Assembly: GCF_042675965.1 (NCBI RefSeq)
Contig: NZ_JBHTKJ010000008.1
Span: 1 to 64,000, forward strand
Source: Virgibacillus_R byunsanensis
GTDB lineage: Bacteria > Bacillota > Bacilli > Bacillales > Amphibacillaceae
Length of the DNA: 64,000 bases
Direction: 5' to 3'
Part shown: positions 32,633 through 41,818 of the stretch, piece after piece
How the letters are laid out: each line of letters begins with the position of its first letter
How positions within the stretch are numbered: the first letter of the stretch is position 1
Notes under the pieces: generated by a model
Seen by the model: the letters and a program-made list of their open reading frames with translations, nothing else
The model's database searches: none
Told to the model about the DNA's origin: nothing
Made by a program: the position numbers and the translations under genes

Positions 32633-33274
32633 ATGGGACGTGAATTTCTTGATTTATTTGATAATTGGGCAACAACATATGACGATAGTGTAGCTGGTCA
32701 AGATCCGCAATATCAGGCTGTTTTTGCAAATTATGAAGTTATTTTAAATAAAGTTACCGAAAATTCTTATGGGAATATTCTGGAGTTTGGTGTTGGTACT
32801 GGGAATTTAACGGAGAAGCTAATAAATGCTGGTCACCAAGTATTTGGTATTGAACCTTCACAGGCAATGAGAAAAATAGCAGCAGAAAAGCTACCTAACC
32901 TTCATTTAATGGAAGGTGATTTTATTTCCTTTCCCAAACCTACACTACCAATTGATACGATTGTAAGTACGTATGCATTCCATCATTTAACAGATGAAGA
33001 AAAAGAAGTGGCGATTAAGCAATATGCAGATATGCTACCACAAGCAGGTAAGATTGTTTTTGCTGATACTATGTTTGAGGATGAAGATGTAAAAGAAAAA
33101 ATCATTGAAGAGGCCAATAAACATCAATTTTATAATTTATCTGAAGACCTAAAACGAGAGTATTATCCAACGAAAGAAGTGTTGCAGAACATTTTCTTAG
33201 ACCATAACTTTGGTGTATCATTTAAACAAATGAATGATTTTGTTTGGTTAATCATAGCTAATAAAAAGGAATAA
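32633..33274 (+). CDS. yrrT: Class I SAM-dependent methyltransferase YrrT
   Basis: A 213-residue Rossmann methyltransferase. Motif I is ILEFGVGTGNLTEKL, motif II is HQVFGIEPSQAMRKIAAEKLP and motif III is IDTIVSTYAFHHLTDEEK. It heads an operon for turning S-adenosylhomocysteine-derived homocysteine into cysteine, as in B. subtilis yrrT-mtnN-mccA-mccB. The methyl acceptor is unknown. luxS follows by 21 nt, then mccA and mccB, all on the same strand. A GGAGT site precedes the ATG. Confidence 0.9.
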   Translation: MGREFLDLFDNWATTYDDSVAGQDPQYQAVFANYEVILNKVTENSYGNILEFGVGTGNLTEKLINAGHQVFGIEPSQAMRKIAAEKLPNLHLMEGDFISFPKPTLPIDTIVSTYAFHHLTDEEKEVAIKQYADMLPQAGKIVFADTMFEDEDVKEKIIEEANKHQFYNLSEDLKREYYPTKEVLQNIFLDHNFGVSFKQMNDFVWLIIANKKE

Positions 33275-33295
33275 AAGCTAAAAGGGGAGATTTAC

Positions 33296-33757
33296 ATGGT
33301 AAAGAAAATGAATGTAGAAAGTTTTAATCTGGATCATACGAAAGTTAAAGCACCATATGTAAGGTTAGTTGGCGTAACAGAAGGTTCCAATGGTGATAAA
33401 GTTTACAAGTACGATATTCGATTTAAACAACCGAATCAAGAACATATGGAAATGGCTGGTCTGCATTCGATTGAACACTTAATGGCAGAGAATATTCGTA
33501 ACCATATGGATAATGTATTGGACATCGGCCCAATGGGCTGCCAAACAGGCTTTTATTTAGCAATTTTAAATAATGATAATTATGATGAAGTATTAGATAC
33601 ATTAGAAAAGACATTAGAAGATGTCCTTGAAGCTGAAGAAGTTCCTGCATGTAATGAGGTGCAATGTGGCTGGGCTGCTAGCCATAGCCTAGATGGGGCT
33701 AAAGAAATAGCTAGAGAAATGTTAGAACATCGAAATGAATGGCACGAAGTCTTTTAA
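33296..33757 (+). CDS. luxS: S-ribosylhomocysteine lyase LuxS
   Basis: A 153-residue metalloenzyme that cleaves S-ribosylhomocysteine to homocysteine and the autoinducer-2 precursor DPD. Metal ligands are H57 and H61 (LHSIEH) and C124 (VQCGW). The catalytic C82 is in GPMGCQTG, and E60 is also conserved. Length and motifs are complete. A GGGGAG site precedes the ATG. It occupies the place where mtnN sits in B. subtilis, between yrrT and mccA, so the homocysteine it makes can be used directly by mccA/mccB. The 3' end overlaps an alternative upstream start of mccA. Confidence 0.96.
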   Translation: MVKKMNVESFNLDHTKVKAPYVRLVGVTEGSNGDKVYKYDIRFKQPNQEHMEMAGLHSIEHLMAENIRNHMDNVLDIGPMGCQTGFYLAILNNDNYDEVLDTLEKTLEDVLEAEEVPACNEVQCGWAASHSLDGAKEIAREMLEHRNEWHEVF

Positions 33758-33785
33758 AGAATTTGGGAATATGAGGCGAGGAAAT

Positions 33786-34709
33786 ATGGCAATTTACCGT
33801 TCAGTTAAAGAATTAATTGGTGGGACTCCTTTGTTTGAGATATCACAATTTCCGTTACCACAAGGGGTTCGTTTGTTTGCAAAGCTGGAATATTATAATC
33901 CCGGTGGCAGTGTGAAAGACAGGCTTGGTGTGGAGCTAGTAAATGATGCGTTGAATCGTGGTGTTCTAAAAGAAGGTGGTACCATAATTGAACCAACTGC
34001 TGGAAATACTGGGATTGGCTTAGCTTTAGCTGCATTAGATAAAAATATTTCTGTATTATTTTGTATTCCAGAGCATTTTAGTATGGAAAAACAAATAATC
34101 ATGCAAGCATTAGGAGCACAAATTGTTCATACTCCTAGAGAAACGGGCATGATTGGAGCTATCGAAAAAACCAATCAATTGTTAAAGGAGATTCCAAACA
34201 GTTTTTCACCTCAGCAGTTTGCAAACCCCGCAAATCCAAATGCGTACTACAAAACGATGGCACCAGAAATTTGGACTGATTTAAATGGGGGAATAGATGT
34301 ATTTGTTGCTGGTGCTGGAACTGGTGGTACGTTTATGGGGAGTGCACGTTACTTGAAGGAAAAAAATCCAGCAGTCAAAACAGTGATTGTTGAACCAGTT
34401 GGATCCATCATTGCTGGCGGTGAGCCTGGACCACATAAAACGGAAGGTATTGGTATGGAATTTTTACCGGAATATATGGATCGTTCTTATATGGATGCCA
34501 TTCATACCGTTTCTGATGACCATGCATTTAAAATGGTAAAACAATTAGCTGAAAAAGAAGGACTTCTTGTTGGGAGCTCCTCTGGTTCAGCAATGTATGC
34601 AGCTTTGCAAGAAGCCAAAAACGCTGAGCCAGGAGAAACACTTGTAACGGTTTTTCCTGATGGTAGTGATCGATATTTAAGTAAAAATATTTACGCTGAT
34701 GTAACGTAA
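33786..34709 (+). CDS. mccA: O-acetylserine-dependent cystathionine beta-synthase (MccA)
   Basis: A 307-residue PLP enzyme of the cysteine-synthase family. The PLP lysine is K44 in NPGGSVKDR, the substrate loop is PTAGNTGIGLALAA and the phosphate-binding loop AGTGGTF. Operon context (yrrT, luxS, mccB) indicates the MccA role: condensing homocysteine with O-acetylserine to cystathionine in reverse transsulfuration. ATG 33786 (MAIYRSVKELIGGTP) with a GAGG site is preferred over the upstream in-frame ATG 33735, which lies inside luxS. A plain cysteine synthase cannot be excluded by sequence alone. Confidence 0.9.
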   Translation: MAIYRSVKELIGGTPLFEISQFPLPQGVRLFAKLEYYNPGGSVKDRLGVELVNDALNRGVLKEGGTIIEPTAGNTGIGLALAALDKNISVLFCIPEHFSMEKQIIMQALGAQIVHTPRETGMIGAIEKTNQLLKEIPNSFSPQQFANPANPNAYYKTMAPEIWTDLNGGIDVFVAGAGTGGTFMGSARYLKEKNPAVKTVIVEPVGSIIAGGEPGPHKTEGIGMEFLPEYMDRSYMDAIHTVSDDHAFKMVKQLAEKEGLLVGSSSGSAMYAALQEAKNAEPGETLVTVFPDGSDRYLSKNIYADVT

Positions 34710-34739
34710 AATAGATACTTAACATGAAGGAGAATTTAT

Positions 34740-35873
34740 ATGCGAGCAAAAACAAAAATGATTCATGGTGGAATTACTGGGGATGAACAAACTGGTGCTG
34801 TATCTGTACCGATATATCAAGTGAGCACGTATAAACAAGACCATGTTGGTGAGCACCGTGGCTATGAATATTCACGAACTGGAAATCCAACAAGACACGC
34901 TTTAGAACAAGTGATTGCAGATTTAGAAAATGGAGCATCGGGATTTGCATTTGGTTCAGGGATGGCAGCCATAACCTCAGTTATGATGCTTCTTGATGCA
35001 GATGATCATGTTGTCATGACTGACGATGTGTATGGTGGTACGTATCGTTTAATGACAAGTGTTTTAAATCGATTTAACCTAGATCACACATATGTGGATA
35101 CAAGTTATCCAGAAAAAGTGGAAGCAGCTATTACAGAACGTACGAAAGCATTATATATTGAAACACCTACAAATCCATTATTAAAAATAACGGATATTAA
35201 GAAGATGACAGAAATTGCAAAAAAACACGATTTACTCTTAATTGTTGATAATACGTTTGCTACTCCATATTGGCAACAACCACTAGACCTTGGGGCAGAT
35301 ATCGTATTACACAGTGCAACGAAATATATCGGTGGTCATAGTGATGTAGTAGCTGGACTTGTAGTAGTTAATGCAACAGATCTGGCTAAACAAATTCATT
35401 TCATTCAAAATTCAGTTGGTGGTGTATTAGGGCCGCAGGATTCCTGGTTGTTAATGCGTGGAATAAAGACGCTTGCATTACGGATGGAAGCAATTGAGAA
35501 AAACGCACACAACATCGTAGAATTTTTACAGGCTCATGATAAGGTATCAACGATCTATTATCCTGGTATGGAAAATCATCATGGTCACGATATCGCAAAG
35601 CAACAAGCTACCGGATTTGGGGGAATGATATCGTTTGATGTTGGTAGTGGCGAACGAGCAGATGAAGTGTTAGACCGGGTTCGTTATTTTACACTAGCTG
35701 AAAGTTTAGGAGCAGTTGAAAGTTTAATTTCAGTACCTGCTAAAATGACGCATGCTTCTATTCCACCCGAAAGAAGAGCTGAACTTGGTATTACAGATGG
35801 TTTGATCAGGGTTTCAGTTGGAATTGAGGATAGTGCAGATTTAATAGAAGATTTGGCAGAAGCTTTAAAATAG
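34740..35873 (+). CDS. mccB: Cystathionine gamma-lyase / homocysteine gamma-lyase (MccB)
   Basis: A 377-residue Cys/Met-metabolism PLP enzyme that cleaves cystathionine to cysteine, 2-oxobutyrate and ammonia. The PLP lysine is K195 in HSATKYIGGHSD, with YEYSRTGNPTRHALE, IVDNTFATPYWQQPL and the late VSVGIEDSADLI. GGAG lies 9 nt before the ATG. It ends the operon at a strong terminator. Together with yrrT, luxS and mccA it recycles sulfur from methionine/SAM to cysteine. Confidence 0.93.
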   Translation: MRAKTKMIHGGITGDEQTGAVSVPIYQVSTYKQDHVGEHRGYEYSRTGNPTRHALEQVIADLENGASGFAFGSGMAAITSVMMLLDADDHVVMTDDVYGGTYRLMTSVLNRFNLDHTYVDTSYPEKVEAAITERTKALYIETPTNPLLKITDIKKMTEIAKKHDLLLIVDNTFATPYWQQPLDLGADIVLHSATKYIGGHSDVVAGLVVVNATDLAKQIHFIQNSVGGVLGPQDSWLLMRGIKTLALRMEAIEKNAHNIVEFLQAHDKVSTIYYPGMENHHGHDIAKQQATGFGGMISFDVGSGERADEVLDRVRYFTLAESLGAVESLISVPAKMTHASIPPERRAELGITDGLIRVSVGIEDSADLIEDLAEALK

Positions 35874-35876
35874 GGA

Positions 35877-35906
35877 GGGACGGCTGTTACTGGCCGTCCT
35901 TTTTCT
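35877..35906 (+). terminator. Terminator of the yrrT-mccB operon
   Basis: GGACGGC...GGCCGTCC stem followed by TTTTTC. Confidence 0.85.
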
Positions 35907-35968
35907 TATCGGCTACGTGAAATTTATGATATGCTAATAGAAATAAATGATGTATGGAGGAAATGAAT

Positions 35969-37339
35969 ATGAGCGAAAACGTATTGAATTATTTAGCTGA
36001 AAACCGTGACCAATTGTTACAGAAATTAAATGAGTTTTTAACCATTCCAAGTGTCAGTACCGATCCAGTACATAAAAAAGATATTAAAAAAGCAGCAAAT
36101 TTTATGGAAGCATACTTAAATGAAATTGGTTTTGATAAAGTAGAACAGCAAGATACTGGTGGACATCCATTGGTATATGCCGAGTATAATCAGGCAGGAC
36201 CAGACGCGCCGACTGTTTTATTTTATGGACATTATGATGTTCAACCCGTAGATCCATTAGAACTTTGGGATAGTGATCCTTTTAAACCTGAAATACGTAA
36301 TGGACGATTATATGCAAGAGGTTCAAGTGATGATAAGGGGCAAGTATTTATGCATCTTGCTGTTTTTGAAGCATTCATGAAAACAGAAGGTAAGCTGCCG
36401 TTAAATGTTAAAGTGTGTATCGAAGGTGAAGAAGAGATTGGCAGCGAAAATTTATATAAAATTCTTCATGATAAAAAGGAAGCATTTCAAGCAGATTTCG
36501 CAGTAATCTCTGACTCAGGAATGGTTGCTAAAAATCAGCCGACGATTCTGTACGGGTTAAAAGGCTTTACAGGAATTGAAATTAACGTCACTGGACCTGA
36601 TCATGATTTGCATTCTGGAATGTATGGTGGTGCGGTTAAAAATCCGATTATGGCGCTCACACAGATTTTAGCTTCTATGAAAAATGAAGAAGAAGTGATT
36701 ACAGTAGATGGGTTTTATGATGGAGTAGAGCCATTAGCTGATGAAGAACGCGAATTAATTAAACAGGTAAATGGTGAGGACTATAAGGAAGCAACTGGTA
36801 TAAACGAAACAGCTTCAGAAAAAGGATATACTGCTAAAGAACACACAATGGCACGACCGACGTTTGAAATAAACGGTATTTATGGTGGTTATCAAGGAGA
36901 AGGTACCAAAACAATTATTCCTTCATCCGCTACTGCTAAAATTACATGCCGGCTTGTACCAGGACAAGACCCAACAAATATTCAGCAGTTACTTGTAGAT
37001 CATGTGAAAAAGCATGCACCAGCGAGTGTTAAAGTTGAAGTAGTTAAAGAGAAGCTTTCGGCTAAAGCATATAAAGTAGAACCAAACCATCCTTTAATTG
37101 ATAGTGCTGCAAAAAGCTATACCAAAGCTTTTGGTAAAGAGACCGTATATGTGCGGATGGGTGGATCCATTCCAGTTGTTGAATGGATTGAAGATATTTA
37201 TAAGATGCCAATTGTATTACTAGGCTTTGGTACTCCTGAGGATCGATTACACTCCCCAAATGAAAGCTTTCCATTGGACAGCTTTGATAAAGGGATGGAG
37301 ACATTGGTTTATTACTGGAATGAAGTCAACAATAAGTAA
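35969..37339 (+). CDS. M20 family dipeptidase (CNDP-like)
   Basis: A 456-residue metallopeptidase predicted to use two divalent ions to cleave dipeptides in the cytoplasm. The metal and catalytic motifs are GHYDVQP (His, catalytic Asp), RGSSDDKGQ, IEGEEEIGS (catalytic Glu, metal Glu), SDSG and the late HSPNES His. The dimerisation/lid domain lies in the middle (FTGIEINVTGPDHDLHSGMYGG). ATG 35969 fits the GGAGG site with 8-nt spacing; ATG 35954 would place that site inside the gene. It resembles carnosinase-like bacterial dipeptidases rather than PepV. Monocistronic. Confidence 0.93.
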   Translation: MSENVLNYLAENRDQLLQKLNEFLTIPSVSTDPVHKKDIKKAANFMEAYLNEIGFDKVEQQDTGGHPLVYAEYNQAGPDAPTVLFYGHYDVQPVDPLELWDSDPFKPEIRNGRLYARGSSDDKGQVFMHLAVFEAFMKTEGKLPLNVKVCIEGEEEIGSENLYKILHDKKEAFQADFAVISDSGMVAKNQPTILYGLKGFTGIEINVTGPDHDLHSGMYGGAVKNPIMALTQILASMKNEEEVITVDGFYDGVEPLADEERELIKQVNGEDYKEATGINETASEKGYTAKEHTMARPTFEINGIYGGYQGEGTKTIIPSSATAKITCRLVPGQDPTNIQQLLVDHVKKHAPASVKVEVVKEKLSAKAYKVEPNHPLIDSAAKSYTKAFGKETVYVRMGGSIPVVEWIEDIYKMPIVLLGFGTPEDRLHSPNESFPLDSFDKGMETLVYYWNEVNNK

Positions 37340-37349
37340 TAAGGATTTT

Positions 37350-37392
37350 ATAAAATTCTCCCTGTACAAGTGGGGAGATTTTCTTTCGTTTT
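37350..37392 (+). terminator. Terminator of the dipeptidase gene
   Basis: AAAATTCTCC...GGGGAGATTTT stem followed by CTTTCGTTTTTT. Confidence 0.7.
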
Positions 37393-37457
37393 TTAGAACA
37401 ATTACGAGGGAACTGTAAAAGAAAGAAAAATAATAGAAGGTTTATGGAGGGTTTAAT

Positions 37458-38216
37458 ATGAAGTATGCAGTAATTACCGGAGTTTCAAGAGGACTTGGAG
37501 AATCTATTGCTACATTATTTTTACAATCAGGAACACACGTTATTGGTATCGCCAGAAGTGAAAATAAACAATTATCACAACTTGCAGAACAACATAATAT
37601 GATTTATAAACATTACACATGTGACCTTGCAGATACTCATGCTATCGAAAAAACATTCCAAGCTATAAGTGACGATGTCTTTAGAGAAGAACTCACAACA
37701 CTTTATTTGGTTAATAATGCGGCCGTCCTGGAACCAATGGATCAAGCTATGAATATCAAAAGTGCAGATTTGGCATATCATATGCAAGTAAATACAGTAG
37801 CTCCAATGGTGATGACAAATTTATTTATGAAAAAAGTAAATGAAAAGCAAATTCCTTTGATTAGTGTAACGATTTCATCTGGTGCAGCAGAAAGGCCAGT
37901 ATATGGATGGAGTGCTTACTGTAGTTCAAAGGCAAGTATTAATATGTACACAAAGACTGTTGCACTAGAACAAGAAGAGTTAAATACAGGTACGAAAGTA
38001 ATTGCATTCAGCCCAGGTGTTATGAATACCGTAATGCAGGAGAAAATACGGGCAAGTTCACACGAAGAATTCATAGAGGTAGATAAATTTAAAGCGTATA
38101 AAAAGAACGATTTACTAAAAAGTACGGATACAGTTGGTAGAATTTTAGTTGATATTATGACGGATGAAACAGGTTTAATAAATGGGAAAATTTATAATGT
38201 GAAAGATTATATTTAA
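37458..38216 (+). CDS. yueD: Short-chain dehydrogenase (YueD, benzil reductase type)
   Basis: A 252-residue SDR. The NADP-binding motif is TGVSRGLG with a following arginine (IARSENK) that favours NADPH. The NNAA motif occurs in YLVNNAAVLEP, and the catalytic pair is Y-x3-K in WSAYCSSKAS. Pattern and size match B. subtilis YueD, described as an (S)-benzoin-forming benzil reductase; the natural substrate is unknown. A GGAGGG site lies before the ATG. It stands alone between the dipeptidase gene and yjcZ. Confidence 0.88.
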   Translation: MKYAVITGVSRGLGESIATLFLQSGTHVIGIARSENKQLSQLAEQHNMIYKHYTCDLADTHAIEKTFQAISDDVFREELTTLYLVNNAAVLEPMDQAMNIKSADLAYHMQVNTVAPMVMTNLFMKKVNEKQIPLISVTISSGAAERPVYGWSAYCSSKASINMYTKTVALEQEELNTGTKVIAFSPGVMNTVMQEKIRASSHEEFIEVDKFKAYKKNDLLKSTDTVGRILVDIMTDETGLINGKIYNVKDYI

Positions 38217-38335
38217 CAAACATTCTAATTGGAGAATATATTTTCTTTCCAAGTTAATTTTATGAACAAACGCCCTTCCCAATCCTTTTTGCCCTGCATA
38301 GTTTATAGAGATATCGAAAACCAGGAGGGAATTAT

Positions 38336-38461
38336 ATGAGTGGAGTTGGAGCAGCAGGCTACGGTTCAGGTTTTGCACTATTAGTCGTGCTTTTTATTTT
38401 GCTAATCATCATCGGAGCTTCTTATGCAGGTGGTTACGGTGGAGGATACGGCGGATATTAA
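38336..38461 (+). CDS. YjcZ family sporulation peptide
   Basis: A 41-residue peptide with ATG at 38336 and an AGGAGGG site 8 nt upstream. A Gly/Ala/Tyr-rich start (SGVGAAGYGSG) is followed by one hydrophobic helix (FALLVVLFILLIIIGAS) and a GGYGGGYGGY tail, the hallmark of YjcZ/YoyG-type small spore proteins (about 40-50 aa). The family is expressed in sporulation and is probably membrane or coat associated. A CATAGTTTA sequence 27 bp upstream resembles a SigK -10, but no matching -35 was found. Confidence 0.85.
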   Translation: MSGVGAAGYGSGFALLVVLFILLIIIGASYAGGYGGGYGGY

Positions 38462-38471
38462 TAAATAATAA

Positions 38472-38500
38472 AGAAATGCAGAGGATAACTTCCTCTGCAT
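38472..38500. terminator. Terminator between yjcZ and the ABC exporter
   Basis: ATGCAGAGGA...TCCTCTGCAT stem between convergent genes. The T run on the + side is short (GTTTAGTATTT). Confidence 0.6.
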
Positions 38501-38509
38501 GTTTAGTAT

Positions 38510-40153
38510 TTAAAACAATTGATGGTCATTTGCTGCTATTTTTTTGTGAAGCAGTTTATGGACAACTCCTATGACGATTAATAAACTAATCAGCAGAAAA
38601 ATAGAGCTACTAGCAAGACCTTGAATGGCATCTATATTCCAAAGTACTAAGACAATTATACCAAATGCTCCAAATTCAATTAGCAAAGCAATCAGTCCCA
38701 TGAATCTTGCTTTAAAAACTTCTTGTTCATCGCTCCAATTTAATTTTGGTTCCAGGAAATCGAGATATGTCCCCATAACACTTGTGAACCAACTTGCAGT
38801 TAAAACAAGAATCAACCACATTATGATAGTGATTAATGGTATTTTTAGGAGAAAAATAAATACGATTAGAAATAATCCAATTGTTAACAGATTTATAATC
38901 CAAGCAGTAGCAATTTTACTGAAAAAGACCTGCTTTGGATCTAATGGGAGAAATAAATTTGTATGCCAGTTCTTCCCCTCTCTTGATATAGAGGATATTG
39001 AAGTAGCATTTGATCCCAGAATGAAGATCGTTACAATGAATAGTAGTAGAATGCTTTGTTTTGCTGAAAATGAGTCCATAAATCCTGCAAGGGAGTTATT
39101 GTTCATATCTAGCATTAATATAATAACAATAAAAACGGGCGCAAATAGACTTTGAATAACACATTGCATCAAAAAGGTAGGCGTACGAAAAATAATACGT
39201 AATTCCTTCTGTATATAGAGAATCCAAACTGGCTGACTGGTGATTTTTTTGAACAGCTTTTTCTCGGAAACTTTTCGTTTATTCCCTGTTTGAATACCTA
39301 AAACACCTTTAAAGTAAACTAATTGTCCCAGCCAAATGAATAAAAGAAACATCCCCATACTTACGGTAATCATTACTATAAAAAAGAGAAGTCCTTCCCA
39401 CATTGCAGCGCTAGCAAGTGCCTTCGTACTGAAGAATGCTGGTGGGTAAAATGCTGTGGCCATGTTGAGAAGTGTATCCTGTTCCTGCAAAAAATCTGCA
39501 AAATTATCGATAACAGCAGTTGAGTTAGTATTTAAACGTATGAAGACATTTAATAAGATAATAAACACTAACATAAGAATGCCTGCGAATACTTTTGAGC
39601 GGTCTTTATTTTTAGCAATGTTTACATATCGCATCATGACCATTAAGAGTATAGATGCAATCGTAAAAGGGATAATAGGAAGTACTAAAAATAGCAGGAA
39701 TCCATATAGGTAATATAAGATTGATGCATCGCTTATGTTACCGTAGAAAAAAAACGCTGGCAGAAAAAAAGCACTTGCAATTAAGTATAAATAAAGAAAT
39801 GGTCCTGCTGCTTTTCCGAGTAATATCTGGTACGGTTGAAGAGGAAAAGGGATAAATGAGGCAATATCCTCAGCAAAATAAAACGCATTTAAAACGGTCA
39901 TGAAACTGAAAAAAAGCAATACTACATGACTAATCAGAAATAAAATTCCTAATATAAGTGATTCCTGATTATAAGGTTGTAAAGCCTCGTGTAACACAGA
40001 TATTATGTTTCCAACCATATTGATGTAAAGAAAGAAAACAGGCAACAAAAAAAGGCCAACTATTATGTACAACCATGTTCGGGCATCTGATTTACCAGCC
40101 CTGGAGTATTGCATCTTTAGCATCGTTTTTATTAGTATCCATGTCTTATTCAT
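38510..40153 (-). CDS. ABC transporter permease, ABC-2-like (multi-pass)
   Basis: A 547-residue membrane protein with about 12 hydrophobic segments, starting NKTWILIKTMLKMQYSRAGK, and a conserved long hydrophobic core (FYFAEDIASFIPFPLQPYQILLGKAAG, NATSISSISREGKNWHTNLFLPLDPKQVFFSKI). It is the permease partner of the ATPase gene that precedes it and overlaps it by 8 nt. Size and the REGKNW/LPL motif fit a family of large bacillar permeases annotated as putative ABC-2 exporters (YthQ-like). The substrate is unknown; self-protection or envelope functions are typical. Confidence 0.82.
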   Translation of the reverse strand: MNKTWILIKTMLKMQYSRAGKSDARTWLYIIVGLFLLPVFFLYINMVGNIISVLHEALQPYNQESLILGILFLISHVVLLFFSFMTVLNAFYFAEDIASFIPFPLQPYQILLGKAAGPFLYLYLIASAFFLPAFFFYGNISDASILYYLYGFLLFLVLPIIPFTIASILLMVMMRYVNIAKNKDRSKVFAGILMLVFIILLNVFIRLNTNSTAVIDNFADFLQEQDTLLNMATAFYPPAFFSTKALASAAMWEGLLFFIVMITVSMGMFLLFIWLGQLVYFKGVLGIQTGNKRKVSEKKLFKKITSQPVWILYIQKELRIIFRTPTFLMQCVIQSLFAPVFIVIILMLDMNNNSLAGFMDSFSAKQSILLLFIVTIFILGSNATSISSISREGKNWHTNLFLPLDPKQVFFSKIATAWIINLLTIGLFLIVFIFLLKIPLITIIMWLILVLTASWFTSVMGTYLDFLEPKLNWSDEQEVFKARFMGLIALLIEFGAFGIIVLVLWNIDAIQGLASSSIFLLISLLIVIGVVHKLLHKKIAANDHQLF

Positions 40154-40871
40154 CAGTGGTCAACTCCAAAAATACTTGCTCTAGTGATTGATCTGATTGG
40201 AACTGTTCGCGCATTTCACCCATATCTCCATAAAATATTAGCTTCCCATTATTAATAATAGCAACGATATCGCATAATTGTTCCACAACTTCTAATCCAT
40301 GACTGGAAAAGAAAACTGTATTACCTGCTTTAGCATGGTTGCGCATCATTTCTTTTAACGTAAAAGCTGATTTTGGATCGAGCCCCGTTAAAGGTTCATC
40401 TAAAATCCAAATATTAGGGTCGTGCAATAGGACACCTGTTACAATGATTTTTTGGCGCATCCCATGTGAATATGTTTGAATATAATCATCTAATGTATTA
40501 TAAATATCAAATTGTTGGGTTAGGGTTTCTATTCTTTTTTTGAGTAAATCTTTTGGAACTTCAAATATATTTCCAATAAAATTTAAGTACTCAATACCTT
40601 TTAATCGCAAAAACATGTCTGGCTGATCGGGCACATAACCGAATATTTTTTTAGCTTCTAGTGTATTTTTTGCAATATCAAAACCATTGATCGATATAGA
40701 ACCTTCATCAATTGGTAATATGCCTGTCATCATTTTAATGGTTGTAGATTTTCCTGCTCCATTTGGGCCGAGGAACCCAACAATTTTCCCGTCAGGAATG
40801 GTGAAATCTAAAGTATCAATTGCATGTCTATGACCAGCAAAGTGTTTACTGACTTGCTTGATCTCAATCAT
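40146..40871 (-). CDS. ABC transporter ATP-binding protein
   Basis: A 241-residue exporter ATPase. Walker A is GPNGAGKST, the Q-loop region is YVPDQPDMF, the signature TYSHGMRQKI (S-H-G-M form), Walker B IWILDEPLTGLD and the switch His is in FFSSHGLEVVEQ. The length is a single bare nucleotide-binding domain. The signature TYSHGM is common in ABC-2 systems of firmicutes. The gene overlaps the downstream permease gene by 8 nt, indicating a two-gene operon. A GGGAG site precedes the ATG at 40871. Confidence 0.9.
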   Translation of the reverse strand: MIEIKQVSKHFAGHRHAIDTLDFTIPDGKIVGFLGPNGAGKSTTIKMMTGILPIDEGSISINGFDIAKNTLEAKKIFGYVPDQPDMFLRLKGIEYLNFIGNIFEVPKDLLKKRIETLTQQFDIYNTLDDYIQTYSHGMRQKIIVTGVLLHDPNIWILDEPLTGLDPKSAFTLKEMMRNHAKAGNTVFFSSHGLEVVEQLCDIVAIINNGKLIFYGDMGEMREQFQSDQSLEQVFLELTTDE

Positions 40872-41045
40872 CGTACTCCCTCATTTCTGGATTTCTTATT
40901 ATGGAATTAGTAGTATAGAACACAACTAACTTTTATTTTATGGTACACTTTATGATGGATTAATATTGAGGAAATCGTAGCTATTGTTATTATTCTAACA
41001 TACAATAAAACGTGTTTTGATGAAACGAAGAAGGGAAGAAAAAAT

Positions 41046-41798
41046 ATGATAACACGAAAAAGCAAACGAGAAATTGAGAAAATGCAATTGGCTGGTGATC
41101 TTTTAGTTAAGTGTCATAAGGAAATTGCCAAGATGATTAAGCCAGGTATTTCAACAATGGAAATTGATACATTTGTAGAGAAATTTTTAGAAAAACATGG
41201 TGCAACACCAGAACAAAAAGGATTCAGCGGATATCCATATGCAATTTGTGCATCTATTAATGATGAGATCTGTCATGGTTTTCCGCGTGAGGAGAAACTA
41301 GTTGACGGTGATTTAGTAACCATTGATATGGTAGTGAATCTAAACGGTGGATTAGCAGACTCGGCTTGGACATACGCTGTTGGTAATATTGACGAAAAAG
41401 GGAAACGACTATTAGAAGTAACAAAAACGTCCTTAGATAAAGGGATTGAGCAAGCCCAAGTAGGTAATCGAATTGGAGATATTGGCTATGCCATCCAGAA
41501 ATATGCAGAAGGAGAAGGGTTTTCTGTCGTACGTGATTTTACCGGTCATGGCATTGGACCAACGATACACGAGGAACCACATATCCCTCACTTCGGACTG
41601 CCAAATAAAGGGCTTCGATTAAAAGAAGGTATGGTTGTTACCATTGAACCAATGATTAATGAAGGTAGCTGGCGTAGTCAAATGGATGATAATAATTGGA
41701 CTGCAAGAACAATTGATAAAGGACGTTCTGCACAATTTGAACATACTATAGTCATTACAAAAAATGGACCATTAATAACAACCGATCAAGATAAGTAA
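41046..41798 (+). CDS. map: Type I methionyl aminopeptidase
   Basis: A 250-residue cobalt/manganese-dependent enzyme that removes the initiator methionine. The dinuclear metal ligands are visible in order: D in TIDMVVNLNGG, D in ADSAWTY, H in FTGHGIGP, E in TIEPM and E in QFEHTIV. Substrate His is in ICHGFP. Length matches the B. subtilis YflG-type paralogue as well as Map. It is not in a ribosomal-protein cluster, so it may be the second aminopeptidase of the genome. GAAGGGAAG provides the ribosome site. The BtuF-like gene starts 20 nt after its stop. Confidence 0.92.
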   Translation: MITRKSKREIEKMQLAGDLLVKCHKEIAKMIKPGISTMEIDTFVEKFLEKHGATPEQKGFSGYPYAICASINDEICHGFPREEKLVDGDLVTIDMVVNLNGGLADSAWTYAVGNIDEKGKRLLEVTKTSLDKGIEQAQVGNRIGDIGYAIQKYAEGEGFSVVRDFTGHGIGPTIHEEPHIPHFGLPNKGLRLKEGMVVTIEPMINEGSWRSQMDDNNWTARTIDKGRSAQFEHTIVITKNGPLITTDQDK

Positions 41799-41818
41799 TT
41801 CTTTTGGGGGAGTGTCTC

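Noticed and set aside
38280..38310. SigK promoter for the YjcZ peptide
   Set aside because: CATAGTTTA resembles the -10, but no AC-type -35 lies at 16-17 bp, so it was not listed as a feature.
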